From contig JALPQD010000088.1 in the NCBI GenBank assembly GCA_023101885.1, positions 6,899,691 through 6,963,690 of the forward strand: a stretch of DNA of 64,000 nt, read 5' to 3'. Below are positions 24,440 through 35,805 of this stretch, piece after piece; the stretch's first letter is position 1, and each line of letters opens with the position of its first letter. The notes beneath the pieces were generated by a model that saw only the letters and a program-made list of their open reading frames with translations, was not told where the DNA came from and did not search any database. The stretch comes from Typhlomys cinereus (lineage: Eukaryota > Chordata > Mammalia > Rodentia > Platacanthomyidae). The translations under genes and the position numbers were made by a program.

Positions 24440-24819
24440 ATCTTTATTCTTGTTTTTGAGAATATAAGCTCATTATTTATTGTCTTTGTAACAACATCTA
24501 CTTAAAACTGGATCTCTGGTCCTTTCTCTTCTTGTCTCTTACCAGTTCAAAATGCTTGCATTCCTAACAGCCAGCATTTCCTTAAATCTGCAGTTAGGCT
24601 CAGCATACTTCAGCCAATCTTTGTCATTTTTAACCTTTTTTCTGGAAGATATGCTTGATCTGCCCACTGTAGCCACTTTGCTTTCTGTCATAACACTGTT
24701 TTCCCTGGGCATACCAAGAGTATGTACTTGTACTGTGCCACTTTGTGGGATTGGTACTTGTCACATTTCTTGCAGAAAGTTCAATGAGTTTTAGAAATGT
24801 TTACTTTGTTTGTAACCAT
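24440..24819 (-). pseudogene. RPL36A: Ribosomal protein L36a (eL42) processed pseudogene
   Basis: Minus-strand translation in one frame with gaps aligns to eL42: FCKKC near the start, HKV.QYK, then EPNCR and MLA...KHFEL-like sequence, a TAA at 24502-24504 and a short 3' UTR with AATAAA. Introns are absent across the whole coding length. It is broken: an in-frame TGA appears about codon 13, there is a small insertion near the start and many substitutions. The start ATG is the complement of 24817-24819. Probably an old, inactive L1-mobilised copy; RPL36A and RPL36AL parents cannot be separated here. It ends about 100 bp from the DNAJC14 retrocopy. Confidence 0.8.
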
Positions 24820-25039
24820 ACCATCTGTGGAGAAAGAAAGAAGCTGGGTCAGAGATGGAAATATAGGAAACAAAGATGAATCATTTAAAAAAAAAAAAGA
24901 AACACTATATTAAAAGTTGACTTATAGAGCGTGAGCGGGAGGCGGAGCCGGGGGAGCTGCTCTCGTAGCTCCCCCTGGCCTCAGGCGCAGCTGCTCGAGG
25001 GGGAGGAGTTACCGCCGCTGTTCGGCATCGGAACTTAGC

Positions 25040-25057
25040 ATGATGGCTGTGACCTAA
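25040..25057 (+). promoter_or_regulatory. Short upstream ORF in DNAJC14 retrocopy 5' UTR
   Basis: ATG ATG GCT GTG ACC TAA ends 22 nt before the main ATG. If transcribed it could lower translation of the main frame. Probably inherited from the parent mRNA. Confidence 0.4.
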
Positions 25058-25079
25058 AATCCTCAGGAAGCCCGGGGTC

Positions 25080-27194
25080 ATGGCCCAGAAGCACCCCGGT
25101 GAAAGAGGGTTATGTGGAGCCCACCACAGCGGTGGTGCCTCCCTCAGGACATCAGAACCCTCTGTGGACCCTGAAATACTTTCGTTCTCAGGACTCAGGG
25201 ACTCAACAGGACCTGCTCCTAATGGTACCCGCTGCCTCTCCGAGCATTCCCGTCCTAAGTACACACAGCTCCCAAATCCAGCCCACTGGTCGGATCCAAG
25301 CCATGGTCCCCCAAGGGGTCCAGGACCACCTGAAGAAGGGGATGATCCTGATCAGAGTGAGGCATCTTCAGAACCAGAGTCAGGAGTGGACCAGGAACTC
25401 TCCAGAGAGAATGAGGCTGGGTACCAGGAAGATGGGAACCTTTCTTTTCTTTCCATTCCATCTGCTTGTAACTGCCAGGGAACCCCTGGAATCTCTGAAG
25501 GGCCTTACTCTGAGGGAGGAGATGGCTCAAATAACAGCTTTAGCCACCACCGTACCTCTCCAGCCTTGGGGGAAGACGAAGAATTGGAAGAAGACTATGA
25601 TGATGAGGATCCTTTTAAATTTCCCAGCGATTTCTCACGTGGGTCCAGTGGAAAGAAACCCCCATCTCGGAGGCAGAAGCACCGCCTTCCCACCAAGGAG
25701 GATACTAAGGAGGGTGGACGGAGAGATCCCAGATCCCCTGGTCGACATCGGCTGGGCCGCAAACGAAGTCAGGCAGTTAAGCGCAGAGGCCTGGGATTGT
25801 GGGGAGCAGAGGAACTGTGTCAGCTTGGACAGGCAGGCTTCTGGTGGCTGATTGAACTCCTGGTGTTGGTGGGAGAGTATGTCCAAACTCGTGGTCATCT
25901 CATTTATGCATGCAGGCAGCTGAAGGGCAGTGATCTGGACTTTTTCCGAGTTAGAGTGGGAGTCTGGGCATTGAGACTGGGGGGCTGGGCTCAGACGATA
26001 TTCCAGTTTCTAAGCCAGGGCTTTTACTGTGGGGTAGGGCTATTTACCCGTTTTCTTAGGCTACTGGGTGCTTTCTTGCTCTTGGCTCTGGCCATCTTTT
26101 TGGGTTGTATACAGTTGGGCTGGCGGTTTCTGGTGGGACTGGGTAATCGGTTAGGCTGGAGGGATAAGGCTGCCTGGCTCTTCTCCTGGCTGGATTCTCC
26201 AGTATGGCATCGTTGCTGGACTCTGCTGAGAGAGAGCAGGCTGTGGCAGCAGTTGGTAAGATTAGTTCAGTGGGGTTGGCTGGAGTTGCCATGGGTCAAA
26301 CAGAGGACTAATAGACAGGGTAATGCACCTATGGCTAGTGGGCGCTACTGCCAGCCAGAAGAGGAAATGGCACGACTTTTGACCATGACTGGGGTTCCTG
26401 AGGATGAACTAAACCCTTTTCATGTGCTGGGGGTTGAAGCTACAGCATCAGATACTGAACTAAAGAAGGCTTATCGGCAGCTGGCAGTGATGGTTCATCC
26501 TGACAAAAATCATCATCCTCGAGCTGAGGAAGCCTTCAAGGTTTTGCGGGCAGCTTGGGACATCGTCAGCAACCCTGAAAGGCGAAAGGAATATGAGATG
26601 AAACGAATGGCAGAAAATGAGCTGAGCCGATCAGTGAATGAGTTTTTGTCCAAGCTGCAAGATGACCTCAAGGAAGCAATGAATACCATGATGTGTAGCC
26701 GTTGCCAAGGAAAGCATAGGCGGTTTGAAATGGACCGAGAACCCAAGAGTGCCAGATACTGTGCTGAGTGTAATAGGCTACATCCTGCTGAGGAAGGAGA
26801 CTTTTGGGCAGAATCAAGCATGTTGGGCCTCAAGATCACTTACTTTGCATTGATGGATGGAAAGGTCTATGACATTACAGAGTGGGCCGGATGCCAGCGT
26901 GTAGGAATCTCCCCAGACACCCACAGAGTTCCTTATCACATCTCATTTGGTTCTCGGATACCAGGCACCAGTGGTCGGCAGAGAGCTACCCCAGAGACTC
27001 CTCCTGCTGACCTTCAGGATTTCTGGAGCCGGATTTTTCAAGTACCCCCAGGGCAGATGTCCAATGGGAACTTCTTTGCAGCTGCTCACCCTGGCCCTGG
27101 GGCTACTGCAGCCTCCAAGCCCAATAGCACAGTACCCAAGGGAGAAGCCAAACCTAAGCGGCGGAAGAAAGTGAGGAGACCCTTCCAGCGTTGA
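25080..27194 (+). CDS. DNAJC14: DNAJC14 retrogene (DnaJ homologue C14), intact
   Basis: 704-codon uninterrupted frame matching DNAJC14 end to end as I remember it (human about 702 residues), from [10 protein letters not shown] to the basic [14 protein letters not shown] tail. Regions: acidic low-complexity N-terminal part (about 60-190), basic linker, hydrophobic membrane segments around 252-268 and 300-355, a J domain around 440-510 with the HPD motif at 473-475 (needed to stimulate Hsp70), and a C-terminal part with CSRC (539-542) and CAEC cysteine pairs. The parent is a multi-exon gene elsewhere; its protein is an ER-membrane co-chaperone described as affecting GPCR export and as a host factor (Jiv) in pestivirus and flavivirus replication. 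The start context ggtcATGg is good. Whether this copy is transcribed cannot be told from sequence; an intact frame may reflect youth or selection. Confidence 0.93.
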   Translation: MAQKHPGERGLCGAHHSGGASLRTSEPSVDPEILSFSGLRDSTGPAPNGTRCLSEHSRPKYTQLPNPAHWSDPSHGPPRGPGPPEEGDDPDQSEASSEPESGVDQELSRENEAGYQEDGNLSFLSIPSACNCQGTPGISEGPYSEGGDGSNNSFSHHRTSPALGEDEELEEDYDDEDPFKFPSDFSRGSSGKKPPSRRQKHRLPTKEDTKEGGRRDPRSPGRHRLGRKRSQAVKRRGLGLWGAEELCQLGQAGFWWLIELLVLVGEYVQTRGHLIYACRQLKGSDLDFFRVRVGVWALRLGGWAQTIFQFLSQGFYCGVGLFTRFLRLLGAFLLLALAIFLGCIQLGWRFLVGLGNRLGWRDKAAWLFSWLDSPVWHRCWTLLRESRLWQQLVRLVQWGWLELPWVKQRTNRQGNAPMASGRYCQPEEEMARLLTMTGVPEDELNPFHVLGVEATASDTELKKAYRQLAVMVHPDKNHHPRAEEAFKVLRAAWDIVSNPERRKEYEMKRMAENELSRSVNEFLSKLQDDLKEAMNTMMCSRCQGKHRRFEMDREPKSARYCAECNRLHPAEEGDFWAESSMLGLKITYFALMDGKVYDITEWAGCQRVGISPDTHRVPYHISFGSRIPGTSGRQRATPETPPADLQDFWSRIFQVPPGQMSNGNFFAAAHPGPGATAASKPNSTVPKGEAKPKRRKKVRRPFQR

Positions 27195-27905
27195 CACCCC
27201 TTCTCTTCCTTCCTCAAATCAATGTCAGGGAGTCAAAAGGGCTGTGTACAGCACAGGATGGAGTTTGACTTGTTTATTTTTAAATATTTTAAAAAGGGAA
27301 AATTTTAAATTGTTCACTCAGTACTTATAGGAAGCCTCTGAACTACTCTCCCTTCTCCCTAGTATCCAGGAACTGAAACTTGTCTTCTGACAATACCAAA
27401 GAAACAGGGGATGGCTAGAGCAAGAAGCTAGGGTTTGGACCTAGGCTGGACAGTGTGTCCCTGAATTGTGGAAACTGGTTATTTCCCTGGGGTCTGTATG
27501 CCTTTGCATTTGCTCTTAGAGCAGATGGCACACACCCCCTGTCAAACCAGTGTATCTTATTTAACTCATTTTTTTGGGGGGGGGGGAGAGGGTCTCCCTT
27601 TTTTACCCTGATACACTACTTAAAAGAGAACAAGAAAGCATGTAGCCCCAATTTTGGATATGCAGAGTTGAGTGGAAACTGAATTTTTCCTCTTTCTTCA
27701 AGTTATGGGTGAATCACTCACTAACTTTAGGCTTGTTGCAAGGATGGCCAAAATTAGTAATTTTTAAAAGCAGACTCATGCCCTCTGCCCTTGGGTAACG
27801 AGGAAGAATTGGGGGTTCCCAGAAGCTCCCTCATGATTCAAGGGTTTGTATTTTTTTAAGTTTGTTCATATTTGTATGTACATATCTATTTAAAGCCAGG
27901 GGATT

Positions 27906-27960
27906 ATCTTTCTATAAATATATGACTGGCAAAAAAAATAAATAAATAAATAAATAAAAT
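27906..27960 (+). terminator. Retrocopy poly(A) signal and A-rich tail
   Basis: ctataaatatatgactggc precedes the A-rich tail by about 10 nt; AATATA is a known weak variant signal. The tail has turned into aaat-type repeats. Confidence 0.55.
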
Positions 27961-28074
27961 AAAAGTTGACTTATTTACCATCAATTAAAAACTGGTGGTT
28001 ACTTACTTGTATTTTTTATTACATCTTTCTATGTTATCAGAATAGCGTTCTTGGCTTAGATTTGCTTTTTTATT

Positions 28075-29290
28075 AATTAATTAATTTTTATTTATTTATT
28101 TTTCTAGTTTTACAAGCATATTTAGTACTTATTCATGCTTCCCTCCATCCCCCTCTCTTTCCTTCATCAATCCATCCTACTCCCTCTCATCCTCCTTGCT
28201 GTCTGCTTCTATGAACCCTAGGGTTCCCTCTGTTTGTTTACTTTTATGGGGACTCAGGCCTCTGTGACATACCAAGTTGCCCCTTCTTGGGCCACCCCAC
28301 TGATAGGGGCATTTCCTTTCACTCATTCAGCTCTAGTCCCCAAGCTTTCCACTCTATGTTCTTATCTCTCTTGAGTTCCTCATAGTTTATAGGGGCGTGT
28401 TGGTATGTCAATCATTTTGCAGGTCTGGTAAGGATAAGTTTCACTGCAATGAGTTGCTGGATGCAGCAGTTTGTCTTGAGTGGAATATGTTTTCCAGTGG
28501 TGGACCTTCCCATATTTAGGTTTTTACAATCCCACTGCCCCATCTTCCATGAGGTTTGCTAAGCCTTAGGATGAAGAGAGATTAGTTGGCCTGATTCTGG
28601 GTGAGCCTTGCTGGCTCACTGATACTTTGTATTCTGACTGGCTGTTGTCCACTTCACTGTTCTTCTACTGCCCTAGGCTCCATCCTGTCAGGGTGTTGAG
28701 ATCCACTACCTTTGTTGTAGAAGACTTATAGGCTGAGTGCTAGTGTTCTTCAAATCTATGAGTATAATAGTAGTAGGTATTTACAGAGCAGTTTGATGCA
28801 CTATCTTCCTACATATAGATTTATAGGCTGTTTTTCCCTATTGATTTATTTCCTTCCCTTTTTTAGGTTCTTGTTCTAGTTAACAGTAGCAGGAATGTGT
28901 TCCATTCTGAGAAGTGGGTCTTGGGGCCAATCAGAAGGCTGTTCATTGTGAGTATCAATAGTGATACTCATATCACTATTACACTAGTGGTCACCTGTTG
29001 CCATGGTGATTTTCATTGCAACTGGAAGATCTCATGAGTTTATGAGGGCTGTGATTATTTCTCTCCCTCAGTAGCTTCTGTAGTATTCCTTGCGTGTAAA
29101 CTATCCAGCAAGGAGGAAGTTCTCAGATTAGTTCCAGTTGATATATTTTGCATATGGTCTGTGTCCATATGTGTTGCATCTTCAGTAATGGGTCTTATTG
29201 ACAGTTTTTTGGAGAGCAACCAAGAGTAATGGCAAAAACCTACAATGTTTGGGGGCCTTTGAGACATCTCTGACCAACATTTTATCAGAA
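28075..29290 (-). mobile_element. L1 3' UTR region
   Basis: T-rich start, polypyrimidine block 28135-28200, then long L1-type 3' UTR similar to 43680-44300. The upstream portion to about 29290 has no open L1 frame. Confidence 0.6.
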
Positions 29291-30180
29291 AGTGTTATAT
29301 TCCTGTTACTTCTAGTATAGTTTTGTCAGCTCAGGGCTTTTTTTTTTTTTTTTTTGCCCTATTTTCCTCACTTTCTACATAGGAACTTGATCTGGATTTT
29401 CTGAGTAATCTCTACAAATCAATGGAAAACCGATTCTGTGCACATTACCCAAATAAAAGGTTGACCACAACCATAGGGAAATATTTATGTGCCAACACGA
29501 GTCTGTTCTTCCACAAACTCAAACTCAATAACATTGAAGAATCAACAAAGGTGTGGTTGGTGACATGGAGCAATGGATCATGTTTTTGGAGTTATTTCCT
29601 GAAGTTACACCCCAGCAATACCTTCCTACTTTTACCTATAGAATAGTTTCCTGAATCAGGCTATAATAACTGAATGTGTTTCTGCAAGAATGAATTCTTT
29701 TCTTTTTAAACTTACAGTCAGAATTGAGTAACTGGATTGAATACCATTAACAGAGATTAAGCCAAACTTAGATAGCAGGGTTGATAAGAAGGTGAGTCAT
29801 GAATTAGGAGTATTGAAGTTCTATGCACAGTGGACACACCATGAAAACGTGGTAAGATTTTTGAGTACTCTCTAACCCAAAGGAAGCACCATGCTTTTGA
29901 AGTGCATTTGATCTGAACCACGGCTTTGTACTGGATAAAGTTCCTTGTCACTTTACAAAAAACAAAACACAAAATAAGAACAGATAAAGGAAACATGGAC
30001 ACATGAAGGAAAATGGAATAACAGGAGGGTTAATATTCAGAACCACAAAGCTGGGTTATTGATTTATGAAAAAAATACCAGAATTGCAAGTCTAAGAACT
30101 AGGAATGACGATGTGACCTGCTCAATTTTTCTGGACTTCATATGTAGGATGTATATAGGATGCATAAAAGGAATGCTTGT
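29291..30180. other. No recognised gene
   Basis: Contains an 18-base T run (29339-29356) and short open frames (for example 29422-29646) that I cannot relate to any protein. Otherwise unique-looking AT-rich DNA. Confidence 0.4.
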
Positions 30181-30184
30181 TGTC

Positions 30185-30600
30185 ATAGTTAGATACCTTT
30201 GTCAACTTGACGATTAAAAGCTTGAACTCTGGGCACAGTTGTGAAGAATTGAAGTTAATATTGAGCCGTGCGTGGGCCTGCAGGAGATTATCTGATTGAT
30301 AGATGAGGACCTAGCCCATGGTGGGTGGGGTTAACCCTGGATGGGTAAATAAAATGGAGGGAACTGGTCAGGGAATTTAGCGTTCTTCTGTATTCTGGGC
30401 TGTACATTATGGTCTACCAAATGACGATTGTCTCTCTCTCAGCAATCCCTGTGGCTATGGTATGGCCAGTTCCCTGGGCTCCCGGTGTTGGTATGAGCTT
30501 TCCTGCCAAGATGGACAAGAAACTGTAACCAAGATTCATAAGCCAAAATAAAACCCCTTATTCCCTTAAGACATTTGGTTGTGAATTTACTGGCATTATG
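30185..30600 (+). mobile_element. Medium-reiterated repeat
   Basis: Starts gttagatacctttgtcaact and contains cccatggtgggtggggtt. Same family as 5600-6035, 32310-32750 and 62440-62720. Confidence 0.5.
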
Positions 30601-30659
30601 CAGAGTAACTGGCACACCTGGGTTTCTTGCCTTCTGAGCTTGATGTGAGAATCTCATTC

Positions 30660-31760
30660 ATTTTTAGAAATCTATACTCGCAAGAGGTTTTTTGGGCAAA
30701 TGGATAATGGTAGAAGTGAAGAAAGGCTTGCTACAAAATAAAAAATGAAACAAAAATGAGTTAAAGGATGCAGTGGAAACAGGAAGGAAATCTACTGAGG
30801 ACCCACTGTGTGCCGAGCATCAGGCTTGGTGCTCTCTGGCATGCGATCTCATTTTCGCCCCTCTGAGGTAGGTGGTATTGTTTTCTGATCTTTTTCGAAT
30901 GAGAATGTGGACGTCTGTAACTTCTCCAAACTTACAGAAAACTAGTGGATGAGCGAGCAAGAGAGATAACAAGATAACGCTGGTTGAACTTCAAAGGAAA
31001 TGCTGAGAATAGTCTTTGAGGAGTACAGACTGTGTCAGCTGGGGTTCTCAGCAGAGAGGATCCTGGGGATGAGCGGGGTGTTCCCTTTGTGAGGCTTCCA
31101 GGTAGAAGAACAAACACATTACACAGGCATCCAGCAGAAATAACGGGAAACTCCAAGGAGACAGTCAGCTTGGAGGTCCCTATTTTGAGAGGGTCTTGGA
31201 CAAGGCAGATTATCCCCTCGGGTAAGGTTTCCAAGTCAATAGATAAATATAACATGTAGCTAACATTTATAGCACCCAGCAGACATTGACTGAGGAAGTT
31301 CCAAGGAGACAGTCAGCTGGAGCATCCTATTGAGAGGTGAGGATAAGCAAAGCATTCTCTCCCTGGAAGGGCCTCTGTCTGGCGGTTCCCACCACAGACA
31401 CTGTTACATTACCAGATAAGCAGAAGCTGAATGTTTAGCTTTGGGAAGGTGCCTGGAAAAGCTTTACTTCCCAGCTGTGTCCAAGGACACAGTGTTTCCA
31501 CTCCCGCAACTTGCAACTTACTCTTCTGTTCTCCAGGGCGTGGGCAGTTCCACTGTCTTCCTTCCCACAGGAATAGAAGCCAGCGTGTCCCTGGGCAAGG
31601 GGGTTTAACAGGAGGACACTTTGGGACAACCTGCTTCTGTCTGATGTGAGGAAGGGTAACTTGCTCACTGAACCTGAACAGCACATGGCAATTTACCGAT
31701 GTTGTGTATATTACACCAGCTCCTGATTCCTCCACTTTTATTAGACTTTAAAGACTAGGT
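30660..31760. other. Unique-looking sequence with a short internal repeat
   Basis: No gene recognised. The motif tccaaggagacagtcagct occurs at 31152 and again at 31300, hinting at a ~150-bp local duplication (roughly 31110-31210 and 31265-31360). Confidence 0.4.
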
Positions 31761-31784
31761 CCTGGAGTGATTTTTGCCACTTTA

Positions 31785-31827
31785 TTATTTTTTATTATTA
31801 TTTATTCAATTGTGCGTGTATGTGTGT

Positions 31828-31868
<41 letters not shown>

Positions 31869-32089
31869 TAGAACCACAGGCATATTCGGGAACCACCATG
31901 GACGCCTCCACCTCCTCCTTGTTTACTCTGCCCCGGGATTCACAGGCTCCGCCCTACCAGGACTGGAAACACAGCCCCCCCCCCCCCCCCCGCTTCCGCT
32001 TGGCGTCTATACGTGGGGTCTAGGATCCAAACTCAAGATCTTCCGCCTGCAAGGCAGAGGCTTAACCCCTGAGCCACCTCTCCAGCCCC
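31785..32089 (-). mobile_element. Young B2-like SINE
   Basis: Complement starts ggggctggagaggtggctca and ends in (CA)n and (TAA)n. Target-site duplication gatttttgccacttta (31769-31784) and gatttctgccacttta (32090-32105) has one mismatch. A C17 run (31975-31991) lies in the body. Confidence 0.85.
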
Positions 32090-32309
32090 GATTTCTGCCA
32101 CTTTAAATAGCCTCCTTTTATCTTCAATGATGTAGAGTAAAGATTAACACAGGAAAATCAAAGAAAACAGATGAGTAGGATGGTGATACAGGTGACAGAG
32201 TGAATGCTATTCAGTCACCTTTTTAAGGCTCCAAGACCCCATTAGTCTACATAACTAAATTCCTTTTGACCTTTCCTTTTATAATATGAAGTACTGAAAC
32301 CTCACTGAC

Positions 32310-32750
32310 TTAACACAATTGTAGCAGTTTGCCTGCACAGTTGCTGATAAAATCATCATCTTAAAGGAATCACGACTTAAAGGAACAAGGGGGTTTTTTT
32401 CCTCTTACAATTATCAAGTTACAGTTTTCAGTCCAGCTTGACAAGAGAGCTCACACCAACACCAGGGCTGCGGGAACCATCCCTACATAATGGCTGAGAG
32501 AGGAAGGATCCTTACTTGCCAGACCAGCATGTCTGGCCAAGTGTACACAAGGATGCCAACTCTCTTAACTAGCTCCCTGTATTTTAATCCAGGGCCTAAT
32601 CGCACCCACCATGGGCTGGGCTTTCCCCATCAGGAGACAATATCCTGCAGGTTTGCTCTAGGTTTAACTCAACCTTTCATTCTTCACAAATGTGCCCAGA
32701 GCTCAAACCCTCGATGTCAAGTTGACACCTGTGCCTAACTATGACAACAA
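32310..32750 (-). mobile_element. Medium-reiterated repeat
   Basis: Same family as 5600-6035: cagcttgacaagagagctca, tgtgcccagagctcaaaccc and tgtcaagttgacacctgt are shared. Confidence 0.5.
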
Positions 32751-33114
32751 TCTTATCATTATACCTGATAGTTACTGTTCTTTCTTTTTTCTCACTGAAT
32801 CATACTTCTTTTATAATACTGAAATTAATATGTTTAGATATTAACCCTATTATAAGCAAAAGAAATAGATTATTCTTTATATTTTCTTGCACAGTGCTAG
32901 GAATGTTGTAAGAACTTAGCCTTAGAGTCCAGGGCACAAATTGAGTTCCAATCTTTCTTTATGTCAAAATGCCATGGTACCAAGAAAGTGAAAATAAAAT
33001 AAAAGGCAATGGTAAAAATGGCAAGTCTCCTTTCTCAAGAGATTGAAATGACAGTTGAATGAAGAAATGAATATTAAAAAATATGTAAGATTTGCTGTTT
33101 CTACAATGTGATGT

Positions 33115-33182
<68 letters not shown>
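33115..33182 (+). repeat. (TG)n microsatellite
   Basis: TG dinucleotides with a tatgtatgag interruption. A B1-like fragment follows at about 33200-33270. Confidence 0.95.
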
Positions 33183-33186
<4 letters not shown>

Positions 33187-33340
33187 GTGTATTTCTTTGT
33201 AGCCAGAGATGGTGGTACTTGCCTTCAGTCTCAGCACTATGGAAACAGGCAGGAAGAGCATGTGAGCCCAGAAGATTGATGAAGAGGGTTTAATGTAGGC
33301 TTGGGAGAATGGAACAATACTTTTAAAATACTGCTCTTAA

Positions 33341-33569
33341 GGGGCTGGAGAGGTGGCTCAGGGGTTAAGCCTCTGCCTTGCAGGCAGAAGGTCCTGAGTT
33401 TAGATCCTAGACCCCACATATAGACACTGGGCGGAAGCGGGGGCGGCCTGCGTTTCTAGTCCTGGTAGGGCGGAACCTGTGAATCCCGGGACAGAGTAAA
33501 CAAGGAGGAGGTGGAGGTGGTCCTTGGTGGTTCCCGAATTCGTCCATGGTTCTACACACACACTTACAT

Positions 33570-33600
<31 letters not shown>

Positions 33601-33638
33601 TACATACACGCGCACAATTGAATAAAAATAAAAATAAA
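33341..33638 (+). mobile_element. Young B2-like SINE
   Basis: Starts ggggctggagaggtggctca, with box-B-like gtcctgagtttagatcc and a (CA)n plus aaataaaa tail. Perfect target-site duplication aaaatactgctcttaa at 33325-33340 and 33639-33654. Confidence 0.9.
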
Positions 33639-33654
33639 AAAATACTGCTCTTAA

Positions 33655-34960
33655 AATGGAAAAAATAAAAAGCGTCATTCTCTTCCTGATGGTATTAAAA
33701 AATATTGTAGATTTATGAGATTTGCAACACCCAAGAAGGGGAAAACAGAGAAGAAAAAGATGGAAACCCAATAACAAGAGTTCTTGTGATCTGTGACCAA
33801 GTAGAAGCAGCATGAAGTTCAGGGCGAATGGGAGAGGGTGAAAAGAAATGTAAGAGCTAGAAGATGGGGAGGAGCGCTGTGATACACTGCTATTGCACTC
33901 ATGAACTCACAGCAGCTGTGGTTACCTTTACAACATCCAGCTGGTTGGGGCAAATGAGCCAAAACTAAGGGTGTATGAAAAAGCTTTGTGGAAGCCAGAT
34001 ACTTTTGAAGTTAATTTCAAAATGTAATAAAAACTAGGAGCTCAAACAGAGGCAATCTGCATGGTTGGATTATGAAGTCATGGATTTTTGAAGAGAAGTC
34101 TCAGTGCCAGGTGTGGGATAACTACCTGAGAATTATTGGTCAGGAAGGTCCCAGGGGTTCCCGGAAAATGCAGGCTATTGCTACGGGTCTTGGTTGCCCA
34201 CCATAACTAGATGGTAAGACCCAGTTGCTGAAGATACCATACATTTTCGTTGCAGAACATAGAGATATCAAACTGACATGGAAGCTTGTTATCTGATGAC
34301 TAGCTTTTGAAGTGCCAAAAGGCGCTATGTAGGCTGCTGGGGTGAAAAAGACAATAGTATTACCCAGTGCTGAATGTTGTGTGTTACAATACCAACCTGC
34401 CAGTCAAGCCGTGACTGCTGGTAAAACAGTGGCATGAATGTTATTGTGGTAACCAATTACATTCTGGTTAGACTTGAGGTTTGCTCCCAGGACAGAATTC
34501 ATGCCTTGTACTATAAACCTAATAAAAAAAATCGATAACCAAGGAGTTTGTATACCCTAGAGTTCTTAGTATTATTATTTTGCTAAATGGACATATGCCA
34601 AACTGCCTTCTAAATATTCATGTTTACACTCATAGATTAGGGTTGCTCTCAGTCTTGCTCAGAGAAGCTTCATTTTTCACCAGGCAGGGCTAATGCAGAG
34701 ACTCATAGCTGGCTAAAGTGCAGAGAATAAATGAATGACGAATGCTCAGCCCTAAATAGGACATCTTTATCAGTACCCCTCCCACCCAAGGTTCTGTAAA
34801 CATTGTGGAAGAGGAGACAAAAAGAGTGTAAGAGTGGTAGGATACTGAGGAGTCTGTGAAACATTGTCATTGAAGGGACTCAGTTAGTATGATGCTGATG
34901 TATACGAGTCACTAAAAGTACAATCAATGAAAGGATACATCTCTTTGGGTCTCTGCATTG
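33655..34960 (+). mobile_element. Older L1 3' region (Lx-like)
   Basis: Contains blocks I associate with rodent Lx-type L1 3' ends (ctcatgaactcacagcagct; gtggaagaggagacaaaaag) and shares about 1 kb in inverted orientation with 62725-64000. No open ORF2 frame. Confidence 0.5.
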
Positions 34961-35394
34961 ATTTTAGGAATTAAGTCTACATGTTCTTTCAGGAAGGGCT
35001 CCTCAAAACACTATTTTGCACATACTACAGAATTAGAGAAAAAAAGCTCTAGATTATAATCTTTGGTTCAGAGTGAGAATACATATAGCCAGTGGTAATA
35101 ATAAGTAAGATGTTTTATACTTACTATATGAGGTTGGGTATGATTGTTTTTTATTTTCTTTCATTACACATCCATTGATGTGCTCTAGTTTCAAAATGGA
35201 ATGGCAATGATGTTATATTTGAACAGTACAAAATAATGTCATTATTTTTGTGGTTTGAATGAGAACCGTCTCCCATAGATACAAATGTTTGAATACTTGG
35301 ACTCCATTTGATGGAAGAGTTTGGGAAGGTCGTGAAATCTATTTTCCCACAGCATTGAGAAAGTGACTAATACTGTGTAGTGATTTAACTTTAC
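34961..35394. other. No recognised gene
   Basis: AT-rich sequence. About 35250-35350 resembles the start of the medium-reiterated repeat at 49938 (tggtttgaatg...tttgggaaggtcgtg). Confidence 0.35.
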
Positions 35395-35803
35395 TCAGAA
35401 ATAAAATTATCAGGTTTTCTTCCCCAGACTCGCCTGGGACTCCAGCAGACTCCCTGTTCATCAGGTAAGCTCCTAGACCACGCCCCAGGCCTCAGGTCAT
35501 CTGCAGGCCCTACTAATAGCCAACCTCCCTTTTTGGCCCCAGGGAAGGCTCCTAGGCCATGCCCCTGGCGCCAGGTCATCTGTGCACCCCACTAGCCACT
35601 CTGCTTTTCTGCCCTGGACTCAGACACAGACTGGACCTGGACAAGGGCAAAATCCCTGCTCCTCAGAATTCAACAGAGACTAGAGAAAACTCAAGAAAAG
35701 GGCTAGAGGACCAACACCATTCTCCTCAGTTCCTCTAAAATCATCCCATCCCACAGGAGAGAATCTTCACATCCAGCTCTAAGATAAGTGAACCCTTTTT
35801 ACC
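35395..35803 (+). mobile_element. Putative L1 5' UTR with two tandem monomers
   Basis: GC-rich stretch with two ~79-bp related units (about 35460-35538 and 35539-35617; shared ctcctag.cca.gccc and caggtcatctg), then sequence typical of the stretch before L1 ORF1. No ORF1 follows: at 35806 it meets an L1 3' end in the opposite orientation. Confidence 0.4.
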
Positions 35804-35805
35804 AT

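Larger units (their letters stand above)
24912..27974 (+). other. DNAJC14: Full-length DNAJC14 processed retrocopy with target-site duplications
   Basis: The insertion is bounded by identical 14-bp repeats aaaagttgacttat at 24912-24925 and 27961-27974. The 5' repeat is preceded by TT, giving the TT/AAAA site preferred by L1 endonuclease. The unit contains about 154 nt of GC-rich 5' UTR, the coding frame, a ~760-nt 3' UTR with an AATATA-type signal near 27918 and an A-rich tail (27931-27960, aaat repeats). No intron interrupts it. Perfect repeats and an intact frame point to a fairly recent event (inference). Confidence 0.93.

Noticed and set aside
25099..25851. 250-codon plus-strand frame overlapping DNAJC14
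   Set aside because: Shadow in another frame of the real 704-codon DNAJC14 frame.
33655..34960. Second inverted duplication with 62725-64000
   Set aside because: Clear divergence and L1 3'-end features indicate two dispersed L1 copies, not a recent segmental duplication.
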